Assembly (NCBI RefSeq): GCF_016734905.1
Contig: NZ_JAERPO010000004.1
Span: forward strand, 1 to 64,000
Source of the DNA: Sphingopyxis jiangsuensis
Lineage (GTDB): Bacteria > Pseudomonadota > Alphaproteobacteria > Sphingomonadales > Sphingomonadaceae
DNA: 64,000 nucleotides
Reading direction: 5' to 3'
Shown in pieces: positions 32,537 through 41,747 of the stretch. The notes beneath the pieces are model-generated. The model was not told the origin of the DNA, searched no databases, and worked only from the letters and a program-made list of their open reading frames with translations. Each line of letters starts with the position of its first letter. Position 1 is the stretch's first letter. A program made the translations under genes and the position numbers.

Positions 32537-34470
32537 CAGCGCTTCCGTCCTTTTCCAAGGTTTATGGCCCCGGAGGCTGCCGATTGCAGGGCTTTGTTCT
32601 CAGACTGCCCCGCCCATTCCGCGAGCAACGTCTGGAACTCTGATTTTGCAGTATCGTCCGTGAGCGCGCGCGCCCAGCCACTCACGGCCCACGGCCCGAG
32701 CTTCGCCGTCGGGAGACTGCGCATAAGGGCGACGAAGGACGGTTGAAGGAAGGCGTGGTGCTTGATCACCGCAGCCAGCCCGAGCACGCCGGGGGGCTGC
32801 TCGCCAAGATCCTCAGCGACTGTCACCTTGGCCTTCAGCGCATCGAACACCTGTTCTGCGTCGCCGGTTGATAGGCGCGAAGTTTCGGGCTCAGCCTGAC
32901 TCACCTGCAAAGAAACGCTGCTGAGGCGCAGAACAAGATCGTCGAGCCCGCCGAGCGACGTGACCGCGCCGAAGACGCTGCGACGATCACGTGTGACGAA
33001 GACATACGGGCGTAGATCATAGTCCGCTAAAGGTGGATCTATTCTGGCCCATTGCTTCGCCCATTCCAGATTGGGCCAATCCGGCAGCGTCGATTCGGCT
33101 TCTGCCGTTACACCCTTAGCCTGCCTTTTCGCGTCCGCAGGTGCCAGTTTCGGCTCGTTCGGGATCCGGACCGCAGCCTCGAGTGCTGAAAGTTCTTCGG
33201 AAGAGCCCGTCCCAGCAGACCCTCTCGCGATCGTGTCGTAGACCTCGGGCGCGAAACGCTCGGCGAGCATGATTTTGGCGAGTACCGCAGCTTTCAACTC
33301 GTCGCCAAAGCCTCGCTCTTCCGCGATGGCGATGCGCATCGTCATCGTATTGATGAACCTCTTCACCTGGCGCGGATTCCCGCGCGCCCCGTCGGTGAGA
33401 ATCGGTGCGATGCGGTGCGCGATGTCGAGCGCGCGCTCCACCGGCTCTGGCACGGAACCGAGTGCCTCCGCGATCCCCTTCCGATCTAGACCGGCGCCTT
33501 CCCACGGCCGTTTTAGCGCCTTCCGGGCGAGTTCGACGAGCGCGTTGAACTCTGTCGAGTCCTCGCCGCAATCGTTGAGGACCAAGAGCAAGGCGATATA
33601 AATTCGCGTCTCGGCATACCCGAGCGATGGGAGCCGGAAGGGTACCTGGATCAGCTTCTCCAGATAATTTCGCGCGTAGCTCGCCGGTCCCGACGCAACG
33701 GGAAGGTCAGGAAAATGCTGACGGACCGCATATTCGATCATTCCCTCGTCGGCGGCGATGACAAAGGCCGCACGGGGCACGAAAAGGAACAAGCGGATCG
33801 CCTCTAGGGTCCCAATTGCGGTCTTGGGTAGGCAGCGGTCAAGATCGTCGACGAGCACCACCAGCCGGTCGATATCCGCGCGCCGCAGAAGCTCCTCGAA
33901 CTCATCCCGGAACGCGTGCATCTGTTCCGGCGCTGTTTCGGGCTCGGCCTCTTTCAGTATTTGACCGGCCCGTTCCGAGACCACCTTTAGATTTTCAGGC
34001 GTGATCTCCTCAGCGCCCTTGCCCACCAAACCTGCGAGTCCGTCATACAACTCGCGGAGCGAGCCGATGGGGGGGATACCCGTCGCGGCGGTAAAGGCGA
34101 GGGCCCCCGCCCCGCGCGCGGCCTTCATCCAGTCGACGCGGCGCAGAACCTTTTTGGCTTGATCAACCACCTTCGTCGAATTCGAACGGTGCTTAAGCAA
34201 CTCGTCTACGATCGTCTCAATGAGAACCGCCTTCGCGTCCTCAAAGCCTTGGAAAAGCCAGCCGTTGAATCGGACGCAGAGCACGCGATCCTTGTCCGAG
34301 TATGCTTGCTGGACCATCACCAGGACGCTCGATTTGCCGGCGCCCCAATCACCGTGGACGCCAATTGTTAGTGGCTCATCGGATTTTTCGTCGATCAGGC
34401 GCACAACAGTACGCGCAATTGGCTCGTAGTAGAGAAGATCTACCGCGGTTTCATTGTCTGCAACTATCAT
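32536..34470 (-). CDS. qatA: QatA: KAP-family P-loop ATPase
   Basis: About 644 residues. Walker A HGDWGAGKSS and Walker B LVVLVDDLDRCLP identify a KAP NTPase; the arginine-rich ARGNPRQVKRFINTM segment follows, as in this class. KAP NTPases often have membrane segments between the Walker motifs, and the Ala/Gly-rich stretch after DWMKAARGAG may be one. The start at 34,470 (ATGATAGTTG, after GGGGGCG) gives a normal N-terminus; an in-frame ATG at 34,551 would add 27 residues. First gene of the Qat anti-phage operon. Confidence 0.88.
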   Translation of the reverse strand: MIVADNETAVDLLYYEPIARTVVRLIDEKSDEPLTIGVHGDWGAGKSSVLVMVQQAYSDKDRVLCVRFNGWLFQGFEDAKAVLIETIVDELLKHRSNSTKVVDQAKKVLRRVDWMKAARGAGALAFTAATGIPPIGSLRELYDGLAGLVGKGAEEITPENLKVVSERAGQILKEAEPETAPEQMHAFRDEFEELLRRADIDRLVVLVDDLDRCLPKTAIGTLEAIRLFLFVPRAAFVIAADEGMIEYAVRQHFPDLPVASGPASYARNYLEKLIQVPFRLPSLGYAETRIYIALLLVLNDCGEDSTEFNALVELARKALKRPWEGAGLDRKGIAEALGSVPEPVERALDIAHRIAPILTDGARGNPRQVKRFINTMTMRIAIAEERGFGDELKAAVLAKIMLAERFAPEVYDTIARGSAGTGSSEELSALEAAVRIPNEPKLAPADAKRQAKGVTAEAESTLPDWPNLEWAKQWARIDPPLADYDLRPYVFVTRDRRSVFGAVTSLGGLDDLVLRLSSVSLQVSQAEPETSRLSTGDAEQVFDALKAKVTVAEDLGEQPPGVLGLAAVIKHHAFLQPSFVALMRSLPTAKLGPWAVSGWARALTDDTAKSEFQTLLAEWAGQSENKALQSAASGAINLGKGRKR

Positions 34471-34765
34471 TGCTAGTCTTCGCCCCCAATGGATCGCCAT
34501 GTAGCACGCATTCGAAAGCGCCCCAACGCCTTCTTCAAATGGAAAGTCCAATCTGGTTCATTCTTAGAAGACCAAATAGGATGTTGCTCGCTTCAGGCAT
34601 TTGAACCGCTGCAACAGCTGTCGTAACCGGCTGCCCCGGACCACCCGTTGACGGAACGTAGCAGGGAAAACGCGCTTCGATGAGGGGCCTTCGCGACTTA
34701 AACGCTGAACGAAAAGGCGCGGAATTACCCAGAGTAGTCGAAGCATATCGAGACGGATTGTTGCG
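34471..34765. other. Gap upstream of qatA
   Basis: About 295 bases without a convincing gene. It should contain the promoter of the Qat operon (reading leftward) and the 3' end of the adjacent two-gene unit. I see no clear terminator. Confidence 0.4.
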
Positions 34766-35290
34766 TCACAGCCCGAACGGCGGGCGCTTCAAGCAGTCCA
34801 GGGCGACGGCATGAAAGGCGTAGATCAATAAACCGGGACGCGTGGCCAGTGTGCCAGCAGGGGCCAAGTAGCGAAGCTGCGAGCCGCCTAAGTGGTGCCG
34901 ACCGGAGAGGTTGCGAAGCGATTCCACAAAGTCATCCCGAAAGTTCACGGTGCGGGCCGGGGCTATCCCTTCCGCCTGAAAGTCATCGTTCGTCTTCTCG
35001 GCTGCTTGCAGAACGCGGTCCCGGATCAGCTCTGGCGCGTCATCCCAGAGCTTGTCGAGACGGTGGCCGTAGCTCTTCATGTCGTCCATCGTCTTGCCAA
35101 GGCTTAGATGGACGGACTTCAGGAAGACTTCGACGCCCACGCCAAGCGTATTCAGCAGTGGCCGGTTGAACAGTCGCGGTTGCGCTCGGTAGATTTCGGT
35201 ATCAGTGACCAGCCGGGCCATGGATAGATACTGCACCGCATTCAGCAGGAAACGTCCTGCATCGGTGTCTTCAAAGTTTTGCGTAGCCAT
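34766..35290 (-). CDS. Unknown HEPN-like small protein, 174 aa
   Basis: Unrecognised family. Helical throughout, with VEVFLKSVHLSLGKTMDDMKSYGHRLDKLW, whose pattern of helix, Gly-His-Asp/Arg-Leu and Leu-Trp resembles HEPN-like abortive-infection proteins, though the diagnostic Arg-x4-6-His is not certain. The ATG at 35,290 overlaps the preceding stop (TGATG) and has GGGGAG in front, so it is co-translated with the next entry. Confidence 0.65.
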   Translation of the reverse strand: MATQNFEDTDAGRFLLNAVQYLSMARLVTDTEIYRAQPRLFNRPLLNTLGVGVEVFLKSVHLSLGKTMDDMKSYGHRLDKLWDDAPELIRDRVLQAAEKTNDDFQAEGIAPARTVNFRDDFVESLRNLSGRHHLGGSQLRYLAPAGTLATRPGLLIYAFHAVALDCLKRPPFGL

Positions 35291-35877
35291 CAAGCTCCCC
35301 GGCTGAACCGGTTGAAGGCGCCCTTCTTTTCCGCCCGCTCTAAAATCATTTGGTTCCTTCTACCTACGCGGTCCCAGAAGTGGGTACAGTAGGCAGCCAG
35401 AAAACGCTTCTCTCGATCGAGCTCCTTGCGCTTCGACAGGATGACCGCGATGCGCCAAGGGTAGTAGGGCGGATGGTATTCCCCATATTCAAAGTGCCGA
35501 TCCAGCCCATGGTTGAAGCGGTCGATTTGGGTTTTCAAATCGTTGTCGGTGGCGCGTATCTCTGCCCGAAAATCCGCTTCCGGCTGGTCGAAGATTTCGA
35601 GGTCACCGCTCGCTTGACCATAGGTCTGGCCTTCGTCCAGCGTCTTATCGAAGAAGGTAGCCATCCACTCGCGGCGCTTCTTGTCCAGCTTGGCTTTATC
35701 GGCAGCGGTCAAGATTACCGCTCCGTTCAAACGGTCAATCAGAGCGTCCAGCATTTCAAATTCGTCCCTATCATCAACAACGGGGGCGGGCGCTGTCACA
35801 GAAGCGGGCGAGGCCACAGGCTGTGTTGTGGGAGCGCTTTGCGGTCGCGAGGCGAAGAGCTTGGTCAGGAAGCGCAT
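35290..35877 (-). CDS. Unknown protein with Ala/Pro linker, 195 aa
   Basis: Unrecognised. A basic N-terminus (MRFLTKLFASRPQ) is followed by a Pro/Ala/Thr linker and a charged helical domain (LDALIDRLNGAVILTAADKAKLDKKRREW) ending in KKGAFNRFSRG. The N-terminal hydrophobic helix is too short for a clear membrane anchor. The start may instead be 35,913. It is coupled to the following HEPN-like gene and divergent from a broken HEPN-like gene, suggesting a small toxin-antitoxin or abortive-infection unit. Confidence 0.6.
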   Translation of the reverse strand: MRFLTKLFASRPQSAPTTQPVASPASVTAPAPVVDDRDEFEMLDALIDRLNGAVILTAADKAKLDKKRREWMATFFDKTLDEGQTYGQASGDLEIFDQPEADFRAEIRATDNDLKTQIDRFNHGLDRHFEYGEYHPPYYPWRIAVILSKRKELDREKRFLAAYCTHFWDRVGRRNQMILERAEKKGAFNRFSRGA

Positions 35878-35940
35878 CACAACTTTATAGGAGATGCCAC
35901 GACGCTTGACCATAATGCCAACTGCACGGGATAAGGCGAC

Positions 35941-36519
35941 ATGGCGGTAAAGCTCTTCCTTCCGATGCCCTTCGACTATTTCAAGTTTGAAGGCAATATC
36001 GTTGGTCGTATCGTGATTGAGTATGGCGAGCTTGAATGGGCACTTTGCCTGCTGGCGAACCACGTCATCGGCAACATGGATATCGCCTTAAAGTCTCTTT
36101 ATCGACCACGGGGCGAAAGCCAGCGGCTTGATATTGCGGACGCGCTAATACGCAACAGTATCCCAGCTAAGCTGAAACAGACCTAAGAGGAAACGCTGGC
36201 TCATATCCGCGTCTGCCTTTCGATACGGAACCGTTACGCACATTCGAACTGGATTCACGCGGGCGGGGATAGACTGATGTTCATCGACATAGAGGAATTG
36301 GCAGGGCGAAACGAACCAGTCGATTTCGACCGCATGACGCACTACCACCTGACCAAGGATGTCATCGAAGATCAGGCTCGCTTCTTCATGGAGGTCATGC
36401 AGAACATCACGTATCTGAACATGGAGATTCAGCACCTAAAAGGCACCTCTTCTGTCACGGGTTTTCACTATGTCCCCAACATCAAACGTCCGTTGATGGC
36501 TGAAAAAGCGGATGTGTGA
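35941..36519 (+). pseudogene. HEPN-like gene with in-frame stop codon
   Basis: Two parts in one frame: residues 1-81 end in KLKQT at a TAA (36,184-36,186), and reading continues without shift for another 110 codons (ETLAHIRVCLSIRNRYAHSNW and so on) to a TGA at 36,519. The whole 192-codon chain reads as one soluble helical protein with RNRYAH, the Arg-x4-His signature of HEPN ribonucleases, after the stop. The stop would remove that site, so the gene is probably inactivated, unless it is read through or is a sequencing error. Divergent from the 195-residue gene on the other strand. Confidence 0.7.
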
Positions 36520-36830
36520 TCAACGCGCAGCCGTCCGGAGTCCCGGATTTTCGTAACCTCGTACCCGAGCGGCAATTGTCCCTGCTCGGGCTATAACTTA
36601 TGCATCGGACCGTGGGGCGGACATTATTGCATCTTCGGCGGCGGGAACAAGTGGTACCGCGTATAGACGACAGAGGTATGTCGGCTATTCCTATCTTCGA
36701 TCTAAAAGCAGCCTGTCCGGAATCGGCCAGAGTCGGCGGTATCGCCCACTCGGGGGACAGCTAGTGCCTTCAATGGCCGGATTATGATGGGGAGCGGACA
36801 AACATCAGCTGACCCACAAAAAGAGCCTCG
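36520..36830. other. Gene-free gap of about 310 bases
   Basis: No coding frame or RNA gene recognised. Base composition is lower in GC than the flanks. It may contain the boundary of the integrated region. Confidence 0.4.
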
Positions 36831-37192
36831 CTATGTTATGGGTGTTTCGTTTCTCCGTAGCGTGAGGACCTCTACTCCACTGGCAGTCACGGCCACCGTA
36901 TGCTCAAATTGGGGTCGTCAGCTGTCATTCTCACTCCATCGGCTACTAATGTCCGGTTCTCCAGGTTCGCCGCTTGGGGCACGATTTCGACAAGGCAATT
37001 CTTGCTATGACCGGCGATGAAGCGGTTCTTGTGAGCGTGAGGTTGAGATTGATTGATGATGTCACCGTCGCGGTCGACCTCGATCGGATCGGGGCGCTGC
37101 GGTGTCGCCACTGTGCCCTCCCACAACCCTGAAGGCGGAATTCCAATTTGCCGACTTGACGCGCCAAGCCAAAGTGACGCAGCCGCATTCAC
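36831..37192 (-). pseudogene. C-terminal remnant of an M24-family peptidase
   Basis: On the minus strand the last codons before a TAG at 36,831 read QFEHTVAVTASGVEVLTL, the hallmark end of methionine aminopeptidase/creatinase-type M24 enzymes, where the Glu binds metal. The preceding residues (VEIVPQAANLENRTLVADG) continue the same protein in another frame, the switch falling in a CCCC run near 36,911. About 90 codons remain and no N-terminal part is found. It is a dead fragment, probably left by recombination. Confidence 0.55.
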
Positions 37193-37275
37193 AAGAGGCG
37201 TTGCGGCCGCTATCCAAAGGACATTGGCCGGGACAAATGAACTCGGTATCGGTCGGATACTTTTTGGAGTTGTTG

Positions 37276-38004
37276 ATGAGCAAGGACGTGGGGGAGGACA
37301 TGGCCGGCGATAAAGCCGACCTCGGCGAGCAGGCCTATCGCCTTCTCTATAGGGAGGTCGTCCGCTGCAGAATTCTGCCCGGGCAGGATATCACCGAAGC
37401 CCAGCTGTGCGATACCTATAATCTCAGCCGCAGCCCGGTTCGGCGTGCGCTTGCCTTGCTCGCCCATGACGGGCTGATCACGCCGATACCCCGCTTGGGA
37501 TTCCATGTCTCGGACATCAGCCTGGTAACCATTCGCCAAACCTTTGAAATGCGTGCGTCACTGGAGGGGCTAGCCGCGCGCGCCAGCATCGGGCGGGTCA
37601 ATGTCGATGGATTGCGGGACTTGAACAGCCAATATGTTGAAGGCGCCAATTCCGGCTCGCCCGGAATGATGGATGTGCATGACGAGATGCATTACCGAAT
37701 CTATGCGGCGAGCAACAATCCCATCATGGAAAAGGTCCTGCATCAGCTCCTCGACCAGTCAAATCGCATTGCCTACTTCGTTTCAAAGGTCGGCGGCCGC
37801 GGTAATGCGGGCAGCGACGTCGTCGTGAGCGAGCATGAGCAATTGTTCCAAGCACTCGAAAGCGGCGATCCCGAAACAGCGGCTTCGTCGTTCCAGGCGC
37901 ATGTCCGCCACAGCGAGGAACGCGTCATCGGTGCACTTCTGTCATCGCGCTATTTCAGTGATCTTCCGATCCGAATCGATGAAAAGGGCGTCGCTTCGAC
38001 CTGA
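37276..38004 (+). CDS. GntR-family regulator, FadR/FCD type
   Basis: 242 residues. N-terminal winged helix (DITEAQLCDTYNLSRSPVRRALALLAHDGLI) and a C-terminal all-helical FCD domain with the usual metal-binding His residues (MMDVHDEMHYRIYAASNNP). TTTTTGGAGTTGTTG before the ATG supports this start over the longer frame. It precedes the uptake and catabolic genes and probably represses them until an acidic ligand binds. Candidate operators are the dyads at 38,198 and 46,512. Confidence 0.88.
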   Translation: MSKDVGEDMAGDKADLGEQAYRLLYREVVRCRILPGQDITEAQLCDTYNLSRSPVRRALALLAHDGLITPIPRLGFHVSDISLVTIRQTFEMRASLEGLAARASIGRVNVDGLRDLNSQYVEGANSGSPGMMDVHDEMHYRIYAASNNPIMEKVLHQLLDQSNRIAYFVSKVGGRGNAGSDVVVSEHEQLFQALESGDPETAASSFQAHVRHSEERVIGALLSSRYFSDLPIRIDEKGVAST

Positions 38005-38129
38005 CCGTTCGACGGCAGCGGGAACGGACTAGGGAGATCGCGGCTGCGCTCCGGCGTCGCTTGGTGGCCGATAGTGCGTTGCGCGTCTGCCGTTTGCAGC
38101 GAAGCGGATTGCAAGATAATTTTCGTTCG

Positions 38130-38160
38130 AACGCCGCGAGACTTCGCGGCGTTTGCTTTT
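38130..38160 (+). terminator. Rho-independent terminator after gntR
   Basis: AACGCCGCG pairs with CGCGGCGTT around a short loop, followed by TGCTTTT. It sits 125 bases after the gntR stop and separates it from the TonB receptor gene. Confidence 0.75.
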
Positions 38161-38197
38161 CCGCGTGACTGGTCGTTCGCAGCTCGCTGAGCATGAA

Positions 38198-38243
38198 ATG
38201 TCAAGCATAGCCTGTTGACATTATCAAATTGCGCCATAAGAAT
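38198..38243 (+). promoter_or_regulatory. Promoter with operator-like dyad before TonB receptor
   Basis: ATGTCAA (38,198-38,204) and TTGACAT (38,215-38,221) are perfect inverted repeats. TTGACA at 38,215 is also a good -35 box, with TAAGAA 16 bases on as a possible -10 box. Regulator binding there would block the promoter. Confidence 0.6.
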
Positions 38244-38265
38244 GTCACAAAGAAGGGGACTCGAC

Positions 38266-40485
38266 ATGACGCTGCGCACTGGACTTCTTATTTCGGCTTC
38301 GATCCTGATCTCGGCCATCGGCACACCGGCGTTTGCCCAAGCTGTCGATGAAGCCGACACGGCCAGCAATAGCGGTGCAGGGGAAATCATCGTCACGGCG
38401 CAAAGGCGCGAAACGGCGCTCAGTCGGACCGCCGTCTCGGCGACCACCTTCAGTGGGGATCAGTTGCAGAGCGCGGGCATCGCAACGCTCGACGATCTTG
38501 CAACTCAGACACCGAATTTCAACTATGTCGATACCGGACTGATCCCCCGATACCGTATCCGCGGCGACGGCCTGCAAGTGTTCAACGACACATCTGAATC
38601 GCCGGTTGGCTTTGCAGTCGACGATATTGTCTATGGCGCCGGCGCGCTCCAGCGGACGCCGCTCTACGATGTGCAGCGTGTCGAAGTGCTTCGCGGCCCG
38701 CAAGGCACGCTGTTCGGACGCAATACTACCGCGGGGCTGGTTCAGGTTACCACCAACAAGCCCGGAGACAGCTTCGGCGGATACTTGCAAGGCCAGTTCG
38801 GATCGTTCTGGCAGCGACAGATCGAGGGCGCGGCGAATATTCCGTTCGCCGAGGGGGTCCGCGGGCGTCTCGCCTTCTATTATGACAAGGACGATGGATA
38901 TCAACGCAACGCGGCATTCCCGGACGGTCAGCGCTGGTCGGCTCGCGATGTTCTTTCCGGTCGTGCCCAACTGGGGTTCGACCTCGGCGCCGACGCATCT
39001 CTGCTTCTCAAGACGAGTGTGACCCGCGACCGCAGTGTCGCCCCCTCGTCGGGTAGTCAGGGCGCGCTCGATCCCGTCACCGGCGCGCCATGCAGCACGG
39101 ACAGAATATTGGCGAATGAGTGCGTCAATGGCACCGGTTTCAACTTTGGTGAGCCCAACCCCAAAAAAATCTTCAGCGATTTTGACGGGATGCCGAACCA
39201 TCTCGATTTCGCGGAGTATAGCGCTCGACTGAACTGGAATATCGCGCCATCGATCGAGCTGGTCTCGATCACCGGCTATCTCGATTATGATCGAATCTTT
39301 CAGGAAGATGCCGACGGGAGCGCGGTGGGCGGCTTCCTTGGCAATGCATCGGCGATATATACGCTCGACGCCAAGCAATTCTCCCAGGAGTTTCAGTTGC
39401 GGGGCGGCCGCGAGGGCGGCTTGAACTGGGTTGCCGGCGCCTTCTACTATGATGACCGGCGGACTGCGACGAGCACCGTGCCCGAATTTTTTGGGACCGC
39501 GATCGACACCACAGGGCGCGTCAAGACCGAATCGGGTGCGGTTTTTGTAAACGCTGACTTCCCGCTTGGCGAAGCGATCGGGGTCGAGCTCGGCGGCCGC
39601 TACACCAAGGAGACCAAGAAGCTCGACCTTGTTTTCGCGGCGGCGCCGGACGCGAGCTACAAGGTGTCGGTCGATGAATTTACCTGGCGCGCGGGGATCA
39701 ACTGGAAGCCGAACGATGTTCTCTTCGTATACGCCAATGCGGCGACGGGATATAAATCGCCCGACTTCAACACGACGCTTCTCTTTGGCGACGCCTCTGC
39801 CGCAGCGCCGACCGATCCCGAAACAAGCCTGGCACTGGAACTCGGCGCCAAGTGGCGGCTAAACGGTGGACGCCTGCTCTTTTCGGCGGCGGGGTTTCGC
39901 AACCATGTCGAAAACAAGCAGTCGACGGTGGCGCAGCTCGTCAACGGGCTTCCCGTGTCACGCCTTTTCAATTTCGGCGAGGTCGAAATTTTCGGTGCCG
40001 AGTTCGAACTGACCGGAAAGCTTACCGATAATCTGACGCTCCAGCTTGGCCTCTCGCTGCTTGATACCGAGATCAGCGCACCGCCCACCACGACCTTCCG
40101 TTCGGGTCCCGCCGCCGATGTAACGCCGGTCGATGGCAAGGAGCTGACGGCGACACCCCATTATAAGGTCAACGGGCTGGTCCGCTACGATTTCGAGCCA
40201 TCGTCCGCCGGCCAATTCGCGGTCCAGGGAGATTTCACCTATACAGGGCATCAGTATTTCCAGCTCGATAACAATGATCGTGATGTCCAGAAGGCTTATG
40301 GGACCCTGAATCTGAGGCTCTTCTGGCGCGACCCGAGTGACCGGTTCAGCGTCCAGGCGTTTGTCGAGAATGTGACAAACACGGAATATGCTTCCTATGT
40401 CGTCACCCCGGGCGGTTTCGATACACGCTATATCTGGTGGGGCAAGCCGCGGACCTGGGGCGTGCGCCTGGGCATGGACTTCTGA
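38266..40485 (+). CDS. TonB-dependent outer-membrane receptor
   Basis: 739 residues: signal peptide ending near PAFAQ, a TonB box (GEIIVTAQRRE), a plug with YDVQRVEVLRGPQGTLFGRN, and a 22-strand barrel ending in an aromatic (GMDF). No STN domain, so it transports without FecR signalling. The MTLRTGLL start follows AGAAGGGG. It is probably for a small organic substrate of the catabolic genes that follow, or for a siderophore; the sequence does not decide. Confidence 0.9.
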   Translation: MTLRTGLLISASILISAIGTPAFAQAVDEADTASNSGAGEIIVTAQRRETALSRTAVSATTFSGDQLQSAGIATLDDLATQTPNFNYVDTGLIPRYRIRGDGLQVFNDTSESPVGFAVDDIVYGAGALQRTPLYDVQRVEVLRGPQGTLFGRNTTAGLVQVTTNKPGDSFGGYLQGQFGSFWQRQIEGAANIPFAEGVRGRLAFYYDKDDGYQRNAAFPDGQRWSARDVLSGRAQLGFDLGADASLLLKTSVTRDRSVAPSSGSQGALDPVTGAPCSTDRILANECVNGTGFNFGEPNPKKIFSDFDGMPNHLDFAEYSARLNWNIAPSIELVSITGYLDYDRIFQEDADGSAVGGFLGNASAIYTLDAKQFSQEFQLRGGREGGLNWVAGAFYYDDRRTATSTVPEFFGTAIDTTGRVKTESGAVFVNADFPLGEAIGVELGGRYTKETKKLDLVFAAAPDASYKVSVDEFTWRAGINWKPNDVLFVYANAATGYKSPDFNTTLLFGDASAAAPTDPETSLALELGAKWRLNGGRLLFSAAGFRNHVENKQSTVAQLVNGLPVSRLFNFGEVEIFGAEFELTGKLTDNLTLQLGLSLLDTEISAPPTTTFRSGPAADVTPVDGKELTATPHYKVNGLVRYDFEPSSAGQFAVQGDFTYTGHQYFQLDNNDRDVQKAYGTLNLRLFWRDPSDRFSVQAFVENVTNTEYASYVVTPGGFDTRYIWWGKPRTWGVRLGMDF

Positions 40486-40574
40486 TAGACAAGCGATGTT
40501 GCTGCGGGCGGGCTGACGGCTTGCCGCCCGTGCTGGCGGCAATCTCGGCGCGATTCTTTTGAGCGAGGGCGAAT

Positions 40575-41747
40575 GTGAGCGACACGGCACCTGCATCGAA
40601 CCGAATGCATATAAGCGTATCGCCCGAGATCAGGAAAGTGATGCCGGGTTTCAAGATCAGCCGGGCGGTGCGGGCCGGGCCATGGCTGTTCACCAATGGA
40701 CAAATGGACATGGGCGCGGGAGGAAAGGTACTGAACCCCGGCGATATCATGGCACAGACGGCTGCCTGCATGCGCAGCGTCTATGAAGTAATTGCGAAGG
40801 CGGACTGCCGCTTGTCCGAACTGGCGCAGCTGCAGATATTCTACCTTGCATCGTCGATCGTGGACGAGGCCGCGTATCGCTCGGAGATACTTGCCGAATT
40901 CCCCGAATGTGCCGAGGTGTTGATTGTAATGACGCCCGTTCCGAGCTTCGCTACTCTGGGTAGTGAAGTCGAGATCGACGCCATTGCCGTCAAAGGGCGG
41001 CGCGCCGCGTCCAGGCGCAAGACCGGCGAGGTGCGCGGGGTCAGGCGCGGCGATTGGCTTTTCGCAAACGCCCGCGCGGCAATTGGAAACGCGCCGTGCG
41101 ATGGCTTGCGCGCGGCGCTCGCCGAGCTGGATGGGACGCTCGACGATATCTGCCGGCTCTACGCTTATTATCCCGAGGATCTCGCACTTGCGGATCGGAC
41201 CGCGATCGAGCGGGATCTCGCGACGCTTTTCAGCTGCTCGCCGCCTGCCTATCATGCCGCATTGCTTCCGGCGCAGCGGGGACGCGAATTTGCTGTCGAG
41301 CTGGAAGTGATCGCTCACAGCGGGACCGCGACGGAAAAAATCCGCCACGGAAGTGCTGCCGCGCCCTCGTCGGCGTTCGATTGGCCCTTCGTCGAGACGC
41401 TCCGCTGTCAAGACGTCGTGTTTGCCAGTGGCCAGCCGCCGATCGAGGCGAACGGATCGATTCAGCATCCGGGGAATATCGCCGACCAGGCCAGACTCGT
41501 GATGACGAAACTCGAGCGAGCCCTTGAACGCGCGGGCGCCGACATGGCCGATCTTGTAAAGATCAAAACCTATTATGAAGGCGCGTGGGACAAGGAAAAC
41601 TGGTTCGACAATCTGCGCGCGCGCATGGAGCTATTGAGCGATCCGGGGCCGGCTTCGTCGGGCATCGAGGGGCTGCTGCCCGTGATGCCCGGCACATTGC
41701 TCTCGGTCGACGGAATTGCGGTCATCGACGGACAGCCACTTGCGTAA
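40575..41747 (+). CDS. Triple RidA (YjgF)-domain protein
   Basis: 390 residues, three times the usual 130. The first domain (residues 10-140) includes GPWLFTNGQMDM and LAQLQIFYL, the third (270-390) has VFASGQPP, DLVKIKTYY and PGTLLSVDGIAV. The middle third (145-265) is a divergent copy with RGDWLFANA and VELEVIAHSG. RidA proteins hydrolyse reactive enamines and imines or act as related deaminases and chorismatase-like enzymes. It starts with GTG at 40,575. It overlaps or abuts the MFS gene. A catabolic role on a cyclic or amino substrate is possible. Confidence 0.82.
   Translation: MSDTAPASNRMHISVSPEIRKVMPGFKISRAVRAGPWLFTNGQMDMGAGGKVLNPGDIMAQTAACMRSVYEVIAKADCRLSELAQLQIFYLASSIVDEAAYRSEILAEFPECAEVLIVMTPVPSFATLGSEVEIDAIAVKGRRAASRRKTGEVRGVRRGDWLFANARAAIGNAPCDGLRAALAELDGTLDDICRLYAYYPEDLALADRTAIERDLATLFSCSPPAYHAALLPAQRGREFAVELEVIAHSGTATEKIRHGSAAAPSSAFDWPFVETLRCQDVVFASGQPPIEANGSIQHPGNIADQARLVMTKLERALERAGADMADLVKIKTYYEGAWDKENWFDNLRARMELLSDPGPASSGIEGLLPVMPGTLLSVDGIAVIDGQPLA

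Noticed and set aside
36520-37275. Right attachment site matching the tRNA-Gln tail
   Set aside because: I read this gap for the tRNA 3' sequence and found no copy; the boundary remains unproven.
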